From Gossypium raimondii (taxonomy: Eukaryota; Streptophyta; Magnoliopsida; Malvales; Malvaceae), in NCBI RefSeq assembly GCF_025698545.1, contig NC_068577.1:14461501-14525500 (forward strand): 64,000 nucleotides of DNA, written 5' to 3'. The position numbers and the translations under genes were made by a program. The notes below the pieces were generated by a model. That model did no database searches, was not told the DNA's origin, and saw only the letters and a list, made by a program, of their open reading frames with translations. This document shows positions 11,885 to 24,962 of this stretch, piece after piece. Each line of letters opens with the position of its first letter. Positions within the stretch are counted from its first letter, which is position 1.

Positions 11885-12625
11885 ATAGGGGAGGTGGGGG
11901 GTCGGCCGCCCTTAAACCCACCCTAATCAAAGAACCCATAGAGTGACTCTTAAAGAACTAGTTCGAAGGCTACATAAACCAGAACATCACCTATTGGAAA
12001 CAAAGCCAAAGCAGGCAACCCCTTTTGCATTTCACGCGGACTGCACAGAGATGAAGCGACACGACCTTGAAAAGGAAACAACTTTGTCTTGAGGAACCTA
12101 TATGGCAGAGATTATTGGTGGAAGTTGGCACTTAATCACCAAGAATATGAGTGAGCAAGGAATCGGCCCCATAGGCAGAGGCGATGATGACTTGAGACAA
12201 GATTCCTCTCAACTGCGTGAAAATTCCCGGTCAAACACTCAATTTCTCCCGGCTAGTCCTGTTTCTTTTTATCAGAAATAACAACCAAACCCCAACCCAA
12301 TATAAAAAAGGGAAACAAAGAAAGAAAAACGAACCCCATCGAAGGGAGAGCTGGCCCTATCAAAAGAGGTTGGTTGCTGCCTAGGCCCACCACTCAAAAA
12401 ATGTCTTAACTTGTGCAATAAGAAGATAACAGTGATGAGGAACAACAAAGCTTTTCCCTCTCCCATCCAAATAGTTGGAAGCAGAGAGGAGGGAGAAGGT
12501 GGCAAGTAGTAGGCGAAACTCAAAATGGAAATGGAGCAAAAAAGGAAAAAATTTCCAATGTTTATAGGCACATCCACCAAACATAAAGAGAGCATACCAA
12601 GATATATCGGCAATTTCTAAAGAAA
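11885..12625. other. Block of higher GC content, origin unknown
   Basis: The base composition changes sharply from the AT-rich flanks, and homopolymer runs become rare. The longest frame is on the minus strand (12613-12272, 113 codons, hydrophobic), but neither strand gives a product I recognise. Candidate explanations are an organellar DNA insertion, a gene fragment, or part of an unrecognised element. The evidence supports only that it differs from its surroundings. Confidence 0.35.
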
Positions 12626-12855
12626 GAAATTATCGCTGAAATTATGATTTTGTATTGTATTAAATTCAGTTTATAGATTTAGCCACTATTATTTAATTTA
12701 GCATAATTTGATTATCTTACCTATGTTAATGTCATGTTTTAGTTCAAATTACTATCATATTTAAAATTTTATGTTGGTTTTTGTTAGCTCGTAAGGATCA
12801 ACTCGAGAACACTGATAGAGAAGTTGAATTGGCCTTTAAGATGTTGTGGTGGGAG

Positions 12856-13584
12856 TAGGGGTGTGCGAAATTCGGGTAAAACCAAAAAAATTCGATTAAC
12901 CGACCAAATTCGGTTAATCGGTCGGTTAATCGAATTTTTTCAGTCTGGAGTCGGTTAATAGTTAATTCGGTTCGAAACCGGTCGGTTAACCAAATTTTTT
13001 CGGTTTAACTGAAAAATTTAATAAATAAAATTATAATATATAAATAGGCCCACTATTCACCTAAACCTAATCCAAACCCAAGTATCCAACACAACCCAAT
13101 CATAAAAATTACAAATAATTTAATAAATAAAAATAAAAATTTTATTCTTGTTAACTTATAATCTATTCGTTTGTTTATATTATTTGATTTTTTTAAATGC
13201 GTATATTTCTATTATATGCTAAATTTTTGCACATGTTTTTTTTTTGTAAGTTTAATGCAAATGGAGATCTTTTGGAGAGAAGAAATGGATACAAATGGAG
13301 AATATTAAAGGCTGACATTTTAATTATGTGTTAATTTCAAGACTTATGTAATGTTAGTGATTCAAAGACTTATGTAATGCTTTTAATTATGTAGTGATTC
13401 AATTCGGGTAATTCGGTTAATTCAAGTGATTCGGGTAATTCGGTTAATTCGATTAACTAACCGAATTAACCAAAAAAATTTCGGTTCGATTAATTTTTTT
13501 GAAAAAATTTTGGTTCGGTTAACGATTAAAAATTTTGAAAGGTCGGTTAATTCGGTTAATGTTATTTCGAGTCGAACACCCCTA
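12856..13584. mobile_element. hAT-type MITE (729 bp) with 8-bp target-site duplication
   Basis: The termini are TAGGGGTGT at 12856 and ACACCCCTA ending at 13584, a perfect 9-bp inverted pair. The element is flanked by GGTGGGAG at 12848-12855 and 13585-13592. An 8-bp duplication and a (T/C)AGGG start fit the hAT superfamily. Both subterminal regions are packed with the motif TTCGGTTAA and its reverse complement, probably transposase-binding repeats. There is no transposase gene, so it is non-autonomous. Overlapping ORFs (13422-13680) are by-products of these repeats. Confidence 0.85.
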
Positions 13585-13592
13585 GGTGGGAG

Positions 13593-14500
13593 TAATAAAA
13601 ATTGTGCAACAAAGAACACAAGGATTTATAGTGGTTCAGCCCTAATTGCCTACTCCACTACCTTAGCTTACCACAACTAAGGATTTTCTCAAATTTACTA
13701 ATTCGGTAACCTTGAGGGCAAGGTTTAACATTACAATCTCCCTTAAGATTTATACCTCAAATCTTAATATACAACTCCCTTAAGGTTTTTTCTCAAACCT
13801 TAAGAATTAACCTTCTCTCAAAGAGAACAAACAAACAAACAAACAAACAATCCTTATAAGATCAAGATGTTTGCCAATTAAGCACAAATACAAAGAAGAA
13901 CACTTTAGCTAAATGAATACAATGAAAGCTCACAAGTGTTTACAAGAAAATGCATGAAAGAATTAAACTCTAGGTTGTTTTGATTTAAAGAATTAAACTC
14001 TAGGTTGTTTTGATTTACTTTTAAGATTTGCACATTGCTCTTCTTGTTGCTAAACCTTTAAAAGAATGTATTTATTCACTCTAATTAATTTCCAACCGTT
14101 GTGGTTGTTGTAGAAGTGAATATAGCCTTTGGGGATGAAATAGCAGGTCATTAACTTCACCTGCAGTAATGAGTATCGATACCTACTAAAAGGGTATCGA
14201 TATTTTTTTATAATTAATGCTGATTTTAGTGATCGTTGAAGCAGGAATATTGATACCTGAGGAATTATCGGTACTTTTATGAAAAGTATCGATACTAGAT
14301 CGATACCTAGCAGAGGTTACAAATTCCAAAATGTCAATTTGGTATCGATTAATAGAGGGGTATCGATATCGTGTAGAATATCGTGTCCTGGAGCAATTCT
14401 AACTTGTTTGAAATGTTTAAAACATATTTCAATTGAAACCATTTCAACTTGATTTTATGTAATTGCTCAACTTTACTTTTATTCAAAAACACTTTAATTT
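13593..14500. repeat. Repetitive non-coding DNA with simple and short tandem repeats
   Basis: The region contains an (AAAC)n microsatellite at about 13827-13850 and an exact 30-bp tandem duplication at 13957-13986 and 13987-14016. It also has a cluster of GGTATCGATA-like palindromic motifs at 14170-14375. The phrase 'cacaaggattta.agtggttc' near 13618 is common in plant LTR elements, so the host sequence of the hAT MITE is probably an old LTR fragment. No gene is supported. Confidence 0.5.
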
Positions 14501-14689
14501 GTTTTTTTTTTTTTGAAATAAACTTCAGATTGGGCTTTTATTAAAATTCACACTTACACAAACAATTATTTAAACCTAAAGAAAAGGACACCAGTTATCA
14601 AACTTGGCCCATCCTAAATAAACTTGGATAAAATAATAAAAAAACCTAATCTCCTAAAAATGTAAAAGAGGAAACTAAAATTTGAAGCA

Positions 14690-16190
14690 GTTAAATGCTG
14701 CCGTTCTACCTGCCCAATCGGCGTCAAATCCTTTACCGTCCTTTCATTTCAAATCTACCTTTTCTTCTTCAAAACGTTTTCCATCCTTCCAATGGCATTC
14801 TTTAATCAATTTTGTCTCCACCATCTCAGATTCCCCTCCTTCCGCTTCTTCCCCTTTTCTGGTTCAATCGGGTTCCCTCTCCTTTTCACATGCCGCTTGA
14901 GCTTCCGCTGCTTCAGGGACCTTCCCGACCAGGTAAATTCCTTCATTTCTTCTCAACGTTTCTTTCGCGATGATATACGCAAGATTATTCGCTGATCTTG
15001 GGACATATTCGAAACTGCACTCTTTTAATTTTTACTGTAACTGATGAATATCATTGATATACGCACTTACCCAAGACTCATCTGGGTTCTTTTTCTTGCA
15101 TTTTCGTATTATTGATAATGAATCACCTTCTAAAATAATACTTTCCTATTTCATGCCAATGCTTGTTTGGAGAGCTTTCCGACATGCTACTGCTTCTGCC
15201 GCAAAAACTGAAGTTATTCGGTGATGTATCCGAGCATGAAAGGAAAACTGAGCCCTCACTATCTCTGGCTACTATTCCCACTGCCAATCTATTTTGTCTT
15301 CCATCATATACTGCATCAAAGTTGATCTTAATCATCTGGTCAGGTGGCTTTCTCCATTTCTTGACAGTTATGGGGGCTTTTGGTTTTCTTTTATCAATCT
15401 CGTTTAACTCTGTTATGTATCTTTGAACATATCTCCCTATTTCTTTTCCAGATTTGCTCCCTGTCTTATGTACCCTAGCATTTCTATCTCCACAGATAGC
15501 CCATAAAGCACAGTAAAATATTCTACATTGGGAAGTCGAGCTCTGCGAAAATACCCAGGTTAGCCACTGAGAAAACTCCATCTGATTAGCATTTAAACAC
15601 TGATGGTATGATAATTCTCTCCATACTTCTTCTGACACAGGACACTTCCAGAAGAGATGATCCGTATTCTCAGGCCCTAAGCCACACCGGGGACACACTG
15701 TTGTATTCGCTAGCTTTTTAAATACCAAATTAACTCGTGTAGCTAGGAAATTCCATGAGATCTTCCACACTGTTATTTTAATCTTGGAAGGTATATCCAG
15801 TAGCCATAGTCTATTGTAAAAGTCCTTATAGTCGTTTTGTAAAGCAAAAGCTCTAAGGTTATCTTCAGTACCTTGTAATAGTTTATAGGCACTGCGTACT
15901 GTAAACTCGCCTGACGCCTCAGCACGCCAGACTTGGGAATCATCATGTGGTACCTCCGCCAACAGAATACTCAGAATCTTCTCGGCGACATTCTCCGGAA
16001 AGATAGTTTTTATTAACTCCTTCTTCCATGTTCTACTGATATGATCAATAAATTCTGCAACTTTAGTACCATTCAAATACAAATTTAAATCTGATAATCT
16101 GCCAAGCGATAAATCTGGAATCCAATAATCCCTACTTACTGAGATGTTCATACCGCATCCTACCTTCCAACATACTCCTTCCGTTAACAC
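14690..16190 (-). pseudogene. LINE C-terminal region: zf-RVT and RNase H, disrupted
   Basis: The frame 16190-15123 (355 codons) contains the zf-RVT domain, with CPRCG, ENTDHLFWKCP and VW in the usual spacing around residues 165-190. It then has an RNase H-like region (KINFDAVYDGRQNRLAVGIVARD) from about residue 285. After about residue 325 the RNase H similarity moves to another frame and continues with stops to about 14690. The family is LINE-encoded RVT_3-type RNase H, acting in reverse transcription. Confidence 0.8.
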
Positions 16191-16214
16191 TCCTTTAGAG
16201 GCCCAAATGCTTTT

Positions 16215-17960
16215 CTATGTGTACGAAACATTGTTCCCTAGCTGTGAATTTAAGAAGTCAACATTTGGAAAATATTTTGCTTTTAAAACTTGTCCTACTA
16301 AAGAGTTTAGATTTTTCCAAATTCTCCATCCTTGTTTGGCTAATAATGATAAATTGAATTTAGCCATATTTCTAAAGCCCAAACCCCCCTCTCCTTTAGG
16401 CCGACATAAATACTTCCATTGGCAACAGTGAATACCTCTTTTACCATGCGCTTTCTGCCACCAAAATTTAGCCAAAACATTTTCAATCTCTCCACACATA
16501 GTCTTCGGTAATAAAAAACACGACATGGCGTAAGTTGGGATGGCCTGCAAAACTGATTTTATAAATACTTCCTTCCCTCCTTGGGATAACATTCTAGTGC
16601 TCCACCCATCAAGTCTAGTGGAAATTTTCTCTTTTAAATGCTGAAAGGATTCTTTCTTTCGTCTACCAATAACACTCGGAAGCCCCAAATATCGCTCTAT
16701 ATTAATTGAAACATTTACCCCCAGTATCGTTGCAACTTCGGTTTTCTTCTCTTCTGATGTATTTGTACTAAAGAATATGTTGGATTTATTAAAATTAACG
16801 CATTGCTCCGAGTACTTCTCATATTCTTTCAAAATTCTTTTTATCTCCCTTACCCCAGCCTCTGTTGCTTCCCCGAAAAGAATGCAATCGTCTGCGAAAA
16901 GTAAATGTGAGATTTCTAGACTTCTTCTACTGGCCTTTGCACCCTTTATCAACCCCGCTTGTGACGTCATTCTCATCAATGATGATAATCCTTCACTACA
17001 TATCAAAAATAAAAAAGGACTCAGTGGGTCTCCCTGACGCAAGCCTCTAGTAGGTCTAAAAATTCTGCCACTTTCCCCATTAATATTTACTGCATAAGAC
17101 GTTGTGGTAATGCACTGCATAACCAACTCCACCCATTCAGTTGTGAAACCCATACGTAACATTACCTCTTTCAAGTATCCCTATTCAACCCTATCATTGG
17201 CTTTGCTCATGTCAAGTTTAACCGCCATGTAGCTTTTTTTCCCTATATGCTTCTGTCTAAACGTATGCAAGATCTCATAAGCTACTAACACATTGTCAGT
17301 TATTAACCTTTCCGGAACAAACGCACTTTGAGCCGCATCAATACATCTTCCAATTACTCCTTGGAGACGATTTACAATTGTTTTTGTGACCATCTTATAA
17401 ATAACCGAACACAAGCTAATGGGTCTAAAATTAACAATGCTCGTAGGACTTGGGATTTTTGGAATTAACACTATATCTGTTTGATTTAGCTTGCCAATAC
17501 TTGCACATTATTTAAGACTTCCAAACAAAATTTACTTGTTTCCTTACCGATGATATGCCAATAATACTGAAAGAAGATTACTGGGAAGCCATCATGTCCA
17601 GGCGCTTTTATAGGTCCCATTCCTTTTAAAGCCGCAAACACTTCTTCTGCTGAATAAGTTTTTGTTAAATCTCTATTGATATCTATCGAAATATTATTTT
17701 TGATGCCCGTCAAGAGATAGGAAAGGTCCCCAGTCCCTTTTGTCGTGAACAACCTCTGAAAGTATACGTAGCTACCTCATTTATCTCACTAGCTTCAATT
17801 GCGTCGCCACCTCCATCTTTCTCCAATTTGGAAATGGTATTAGTACGCCTACGGGACGTTGCAAGTCTATGAAAAAAGGTTATATTCTTGTCCCCTGCTT
17901 TAAGCTAATTTGCTCTTGCCCTTTGTTCCCAATACAAAACATATTATCCAATAAGCTTAG
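16215..17960 (-). pseudogene. LINE reverse transcriptase, disrupted
   Basis: Three consecutive frames (17752-17486, 17471-17181, 17174-16215) together cover the reverse transcriptase. Visible motifs are APGHDGFP, the finger region NFRPISLCSV, QSAFVPERLI, RQGDPLSPFLF, and the catalytic FADD (LLFADDCILFGE). One break between 17181 and 17174 is a stop where a Trp codon is expected; the others are frameshifts. Sequence upstream of 17752 still reads as LINE-like in part, to about 17955. The protein is not expected to be made intact. Confidence 0.85.
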
Positions 17961-17961
17961 T

Positions 17962-18450
17962 TTAACAATTTTATGTGGAAATTTTTAACAAGTTTAAACT
18001 TAGAAATTCTCATATCATTTAAAATGTGAAATCTTTTTGGTGAGTTTGATACACTAATTATTAGTAGCATCATAAAAATAGGATACATCATTACGAGAAA
18101 AGAAGGAGGCCCATTTTTTAGTTTTTATGTAAGATTCTCATTGGGGTTGGTTTGAAATTATTATTATCAAAATACTTATTTTTCACTTATTTGTCGGGTT
18201 TTTTATCCTAATAATACGAAAAAAATTAATTATTCTAACAATATGTATATGAGATTATTTATCAAAATGGTATGTTTGCAATAGTGATTATGGGTGGTGC
18301 CTTACAAGTTGACGACACCACCATTTTTTCCCCACAATCATTAGGCCATCATGAGGCCATAATAGGGTTTAAAAAATCATTTTTTATTGGTGGTGCCAAC
18401 CTATATGGCGACACCAATATTACCTGCCAAAATACGGGTTTGAATCGAGT
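17962..18450 (+). repeat. Left terminal inverted repeat of the MULE
   Basis: This arm pairs with about 25690-26028 in reverse orientation. The best-conserved part is 18278-18420, with 'gggtggtgcctta.aag', 'cattaggccatcat', 'ataatagggt' and 'ttttttattggtg'. The ORF at 18272-18556 lies in this arm and in the leader and is not taken as a gene. Confidence 0.75.
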
Positions 18451-18822
18451 TGGAGGGGTGGAGGAGACTTGTCAAACGGTACCCAGGTGGAGGGACGCTG
18501 TCAGGCAGCATTGGGCCCTATTTAAACGAAGTCTTCTTGAATGGTTTAGCAAGTAATTGATAAGAAGAAAGGAAAAAAAAATTGTAAAAGAGGAGAAAAT
18601 AAAGAAGAATTTGTAAGGTCAGTACAATATTAATTTTATTTTATTTTATATTTTTACAATAGAATCTTGTTTTTCAAATAATTATTGGGAAATTTAATTT
18701 TTTTACAGATTTAGTATTGAATATGGATCATCATTTCTTCGTATGTGTTTATTTCGATGGAGTAATTTTAAGAATAAAAGTTGGTTGTATTTTTTAACCT
18801 CGCCAACAAATATTGTTAGACA

Positions 18823-21490
18823 TTGAGATTTAATAAAAATGTGTCTATTGATGATATGAAAGAGAGGATCAATGCAAAAAATTTTAGACGTTGTGGAAAG
18901 AGGATGTCAAAACTATTCTACAAATTCTCAGTTTCGTCGAATCCCATCAAATTTACCATGATAAAACTTGTAGACGATGAAGACGTGAAGACAATGGTCG
19001 TATTTTATTGTTGGATTGGAAATGTCAACACTGAACCGATTCAATTGTTTACCGAGTTAGCTGATATAGAGCTAGCTGAAGATTTCACTCCATCAAGTGA
19101 AAAATATGGAGTTCAAGATCCGCGTACGTAGGTTCCGAGAGCGCCTGTTAATAAGAGATCGTTTGTAGGTGGTTTTGACATTGATTTTAATGCTTCACCT
19201 GCGTCTGAGAACCTTAACCCAGGTCCCCGTTTACAAATACATCTGATGTTGTTAGAAGCCGATAAGGATGGTGAAAATGGATACGATAATAATGGTAATT
19301 CTACTCACGAGGTTAAAGATTATAGTAATCTCGATCTAGACGAGGTCTCGATGATATCGACAACGAAAGTGTGAATGACAATGGAAATGTTTATGCGTCT
19401 TCAGTCGGGAACCCGAGTCGAGACATTTTCATACGCAATGATCTTGGGGCCCATATGTCAATCGTAGATCCCAATGCGGCACATGCATCCGAGTTTCCTA
19501 AGTACCCTGATATATTACCTACTCATCGATTAGCCGTAGATCCCGAACATGAGGTGTTGTTCGTGGGGCAAAAATTCGCGACCAAGGAAGACTGTGTATT
19601 TTCTATTAAGCGACATAGCATGAATGTGTCAGTTGATAAGAAAGTCACCATGTCTAAATCGACAATACATATTGGAGAGGTGTTGGAGGATGACAGAAGG
19701 GTGCAATTGGCAGGTACGAGCTGCATTTATTCAGAAGTCACAAATGTGGGAGATCTGAAAATCTGTTGGGCTTCATACATACACTTTTGCACGTATGACA
19801 TAAGATCACTGCAAACTTGATGCGAAAACTATCTGCAACTGCATTATGCCAATGGTGAAGGACATGCCAACCATTCTTATATCAGTATTGATTGTCGAAA
19901 TGCAAGAACGATTCCAGTATCAAGTTTCATACCAGAAAGCATGGATAGCCAAACAAATACTCATAGAGCAGTTGTACAGAGATTGAGATGCTTCGTACAA
20001 TGAAATATAGGGGTAGATATCCGCTATGTGGGAGTACGTGCTAGGGACTATCGTTGAGTTGTAGACACGACTTTATGATGACCCGGACGACCAACTACAA
20101 CCTAGAAGAAGATTTTTCTACCGAATGTTCTGGACATTCAATCTATGCGTATGAGCTTTTCCCCACTGCAAGCCGCTTGTATAGGTTAATGGAACTTGGC
20201 TATACAGGAAATATACGTAAATCTTACTTATTACAGTTGCTCAATACGAGAACCGGAACTTGCTTCATATAACGTTTGCCACTGTGGAGTCAGAGAACAT
20301 GAAATCATGAGAATTCTTCCTAACAAACTTGTGGATGTATGTTGTTAGAGAAGATAATATTTGCATCATATCCAATAGATCGAAGGGACTAATTGTCTTG
20401 ATTAGGCATTTCGGTGTTCCATAGAGATTCGTTTACTGCATCGTCATTAACTTTCATCGAAACTACAAGAATGTAGACTAGTGCAAACAAGTAGTGAATA
20501 TGGGTAAATTTTGATTTCAAAATATTTTTAAAATATTCTTAATACTTCCATATTAATTCTAAAAGGTAATGTGTCTTTTTGAAATACATACACAATTAAT
20601 AAGCTAGAACAACACCGTTTCAAGCAAAGGCTAACCAGGCTTAAGGGTGATATGCACGGTGAAATGAGTACTTCTTTTCGAGAGTGGTTGGATACCTTGG
20701 AGAAGTGACAATAGGCTCAAAGTTTTGATGATGGGTCTCAATATGGTAATATGACCATCAACCTGTCAAAGGCGGTTAAATTCGTTTTGAAGTGAACATG
20801 ACATCTTTTAATTTCATCTGTTTTCTTGGCTATGTTCTACATGTTGGCAACCTTGATGTCAAGAATGAGGCTGGAACAAGTAAACCAGATGGAGGCTGAA
20901 ACAAGTAAACTAGATGGAGGTGGAACACATATTTATCAAGAAGGTCAAGAAGGCAATGGATGCGAACACCTAAAGAGCGAGGTCGATGAATGTAGAAATA
21001 CATTCTCAATAGTTAGAAACTTTTTGAGTTACGAAGTCCATCGGCTGTCGACTCGTAATCCCACCTAGGTCCTACAGAGTTGATTTTCGAAATTAGTGAT
21101 GTGACTGTGAGAAGTTTCAGACACTTCGTTACCCTTGTACACACGTCATTGCAGGTTGTGCTCGCGCCTCGATCAATATTGAACAATATATTAATGAGGT
21201 GTACATTTTGGAATGCACATTGCGTATTTGGGGAAACGAGTTCCCTATCTTGTGTGATGTGTCAACATGGGAAGTACCTCTGCTAATTTTTGAGCTTGTC
21301 CCAGACAAGAGGTTATGTAAGAAGTCGAAAGGTCATCTGCACGTCACCTGGATTCATGGTGAAATGGACTTGAGAGATAAAATTGACCCTAAACATTACA
21401 ATGTTTGTAGAATAATTGGTATTAATCGAGGGAAATGTTCACATCGAACCTACCATCTTGAACAATCGTCTCGATTAAGTGGAATATGAG
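18823..21490 (+). pseudogene. MuDR-type MULE transposase, heavily decayed
   Basis: Pieces in successive frames follow the known order. They are an N-terminal domain (18823-19131), an acidic linker, a MuDR DNA-binding region (19371-19740, with LFVGQKFATKEDCVFSIKRHSM), a transposase core in fragments (19800-20760, with YRKAWIAKQ, EQLYRD and a disrupted VNGTWLYR), a SWIM-finger region, and a C-terminal segment (21199-21489) with WGNEFPIL, STWEVP, FELVPDK and a CCHC-like knuckle. Many stops and frameshifts are present, and the catalytic core cannot be translated intact. The full protein would excise and insert the element. Identification rests on motif order known from plant MULEs. Confidence 0.82.
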
Positions 21491-21689
21491 TTAATGTACT
21501 CCATGTTCAAGTGAATGTAACATGTTGTTATCAATTGAAGTAATATTTCATTTTACGTCCTAATTTGTGTATACTTTTAGTTTTATTAGAATTTATTTGA
21601 TTATGATAGAATTTTGATATTGTTTAAACATGTTCAACTATAAAATAAAAAGATTGCACTTCAGTGAATATTACATTGAAATACAGAGA

Positions 21690-23570
21690 ATATGTTTAAA
21701 TTATATAAATTATACAAACTTTAAAATTTGAATTACAATTATAAAATACATGCAATAAATATAATGTTACACTCCCTAAAATTGATGGCTTGATAGTGTT
21801 ACCCGTGGGGTAAACCATTGCGGTGCTCGGTGTTGGCGTTGAGGGTGTTTGTGCGCGGTTATTGTTCTCTTCACCTAGACCATCGTTCACAGCATCCATC
21901 GACGAACATTGAGGTGTGTTAAACAAATTCAAAAAATTGTACGTCCTAAAGGTTTGCCCGAGAGGGGTAAAGTATTAGGGTGGTAATGGGTTAAAGATAT
22001 CAAACATCATTGATGATCTAGGTTCCTGATGATTAGAACTGGAATCGAAAATCTCTGAGTGATATGCGTAGCTTGATGACCCTAGAAGATAATTATCTAC
22101 CCCCAAATCTGGATGATAAAAACTACTGGCAAATTGTGTATAAGATCACTCAGGTTCGAGCCAAGCTCGAGTTAGGGTGCAAGAGGTAGATGACCTTGTC
22201 GATGGTGTTGGTGCCCTCATCGGTGCGAGTGTAGAGGGACTACCATCAATTGCCTACCAAATAAATATAGTGTCTCTTTCTCGATGTACCAACGTTAGTA
22301 CTCAAACAAGGGTTGCAAATCAAAATCAAAATACATTTGAGGTTTTCGCTTCATCCGGGTGTACCACAATGAAAGATATTGTTGAGGATCCAATGACCAA
22401 TTCTTTTATTATTTTCCCCTTTTGTTAATTTCGTATACATTGTCAAAATTCTGTGGAACATCCGAAACATCTTGTTTGCACCCAAACTGTCACAGAGCTC
22501 TATTCCTATTGTATCACTCGATTGTTGAGAAATTCAACACGGGTGCGTAAATGCACCACAAGTGTGAGTGGATGTGAGCCAACGAGGGAATAATAACCGC
22601 AATGTTTGGGGCGGAATATGACATCCAGATGAACTACACAATTAATAACATGGTTGTAGGAACATGAGTCAAATAACATAAATAAAACAATAACATGAAA
22701 TGAATATTATGAAAAATTACCCCCTCCCCAACATGTGCCTCCATCATCTATCGGTAAATCGCAAGACCTCTCGATACCCAGACAAGTATACTATCTAGAT
22801 AAAAATTAAACTTGCTAGAACTAATTTTCATAAAAAAACAAAATTCTTGATGTAAAATTTGAATTTTATTATCTATTTACAAGTGGGAAGGCATGTGTTT
22901 GGTGACTAACTGATGCCAAAAATTGCATCCTGTACGCCGCCTAAGACTGCAACAATATTAGACACCCGCCTATGTCTTGTACGTCATGCTTTGTTGTCTG
23001 ACAAAGCTCACGATACAACGTTGCTAGCACTGCTGAGCCCCAACTGTACGAACGACCAATTTCCAAATCAAATAACAGGGGCAAATACATTAAGTGGACC
23101 TTATTATTATTTGCATCCGGCATAAGTACCCTCCATCAGATGCAGTATGTATGCTCAACCAGTGCATATCATCTTTCGCTTAGTGGCACTACTTGATAAA
23201 TATTCGAAATTTTCCTTCAACCATGAAAATCTCAATGTCATAAATTTGTCTCCAGCATCACCGGGCGAGCGTCCTAGTAAGTGATAGCAAAGTGTTGCCG
23301 GTTCGAACACTTTACTTGTACCCGTGATCGCACTACAATCAATTGGGAACCCGAGTTGTAGTGTAACATCTTCTAGAGTGATGGAGCACTCCCTACACGA
23401 CAAATGAAATGTGTGAGTCTTCAGGCGCCATCGTTCAACTAAAGCAGATAACAAGTCGACTTTTAAATCGAACATGCGGATCAATGCCATTGATTCGAAT
23501 CTAGAAGCCTCTAATTATGACATAACACGTTCATCCGGTCGATAGCCCGGATCGTTGACACTGACCCTCA
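21690..23570 (-). pseudogene. Plant mobile domain (PMD) gene carried by the MULE, decayed
   Basis: Minus-strand frames 23490-23155 and 23123-22941 form most of a plant mobile domain. The motifs are ALVERWR, THTFHLSC, ECSITLEDVTLQLGFPID, HLLGRSPGDAG, WLKENF, PDANNNKVHLMYLPLL, YSWGSAVLATLYRELC and DIGGCLILLQSWA. A frameshift separates them near 23135, and upstream a stop replaces a residue near 23510. Weak similarity to the hydrophilic C-terminal tail of such genes goes on to about 21690. The domain occurs in MAIN/MAIL1-like nuclear proteins and in many transposons. Here it sits convergent to the transposase within the same inverted repeats, so it is taken as element cargo. Its role in transposition is not known. 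Confidence 0.8.
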
Positions 23571-24962
23571 ATACATATTACTCACTCTGACCGTATTAAA
23601 TTACTGTGTTAGTTAAAATCTCTCAATTAAATAAAAAATGACGTGTAACTTTATAAGGAGACCCGTGAATAATAAATAACAATTTTTTTACCAGCACATT
23701 AATCATATTTGTTGTGTGATCGTCTTCTCTAATCCAAGAATCCATTTAGATATCTGCAATTTCAAAAAAAAAAAAAACTAAACAAATAAACAATATACAA
23801 ATAATGAAAATACATTATTTAACATAAAAAATTAAAGTCTAAACATTTTCACTCGTTAACAAAAGACATAAATTTGAATTACACAAAATTTGAACTTAAA
23901 ATTTTTTAATTATTGACTAAAATTGAACTTAAAAATTTTAATTATCAACTCAACATTTTCAATTATTAACAACAAACATAAATTTGAGATACACAAAATT
24001 TTTGAAGTTAAAAATTAAAGTTTAAAAAGCACTCAAATGACAGGTTGATTTTAGAATAACAATTAAAAACCTATGCTATCAACTCAAACAAATATGATAT
24101 ATCACAATAATATATACAAAAGCATAAAACAACTTTTTATTTCTAAACATCTCTTTCTTCTATACACAATAATATCACTTCAAACTTTTTTATTCCTAAA
24201 CATGCCTTCCTTTTTATTTATCCTAATAAAAAACAATTAAAAATATAAAATGGGTCACCCTACAAATTAATTATCGAAATTAGCCGTTTGCTACACTATT
24301 TTTCAGTGTCGCCTACAAAAGCAAAGCAGATGTAGATATATAAAACAAAATTTCTAAATTATTATTACAAAAATATATAAAACACATACCTGTTTAGTGA
24401 TGGTTCCTTCCAACCCAAACTCTTCTCCCAAAAATACTAAATTGTATTATTAAAAATATACTATAAGTATAAAAATAAAATAATATTTTATTATACTTAC
24501 CAAAAATACTAAATTGTTTTATTACAAAAATTATCATTATAAAAATACAAATAATATATTATTATACATACCAAAATTCAACATATATCTCTAATGCATT
24601 CAAATAACATTAAATAATAATTTTTCAACAAAAATATTAAAACTGTAAAAATTTAATGCTGAAAATTTCAAACAAATAATAATTACATAAAAAGTCTTGA
24701 AAATTAGAAAATAATTTTTAATATTAATTAAGTAAAACAAACAAACAAATAATAATTACAAAAAATTAGAAAACCATCTCATATGTTTTGTCATTTAATA
24801 TTTTTATACTAATTAAGTAAACAACAAATAAATAAATAATTATTAAAAAAAGCCACAACACATCTACCTATTACCTTTCTTCCCAACACAAAATCTCCAA
24901 AATCCTGAACTTTCAATCTCTTTTTCTTTTTTCAACACAAACAAGAAGGGGACCATGTGGGC
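23571..24962. other. AT-rich non-coding interior of the MULE
   Basis: Very A/T-rich sequence with repeated 'aaatac' and 'caaaaatactaaattg' phrases (about 24430 and 24500). No coding frame of note is present. It probably holds the promoter side of the mobile domain gene. Confidence 0.5.

Larger units (their letters stand above)
14505..17960 (-). mobile_element. L1-type LINE, 5'-truncated, minus strand
   Basis: On the minus strand this block carries reverse transcriptase, zf-RVT and RNase H coding sequence. It ends in a poly(A) tract seen as the T-run at about 14502-14514. The order RT, zinc finger, RNase H and the terminal poly(A) fit plant L1 LINEs. The endonuclease domain and ORF1 are missing. 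The block stops near 17960, where the terminal inverted repeat of the Mutator-like element starts. Few stops interrupt it, so it looks younger than the LINE at 38888-60173. No target-site duplication could be paired. Confidence 0.8.

Noticed and set aside
12272..12613. 113-codon hydrophobic minus-strand ORF
   Set aside because: No recognisable domain or neighbour support. Kept only as part of the compositionally odd block.
18272..18556. 94-codon + strand ORF in the MULE
   Set aside because: It lies in the terminal inverted repeat and leader and matches no transposase part.
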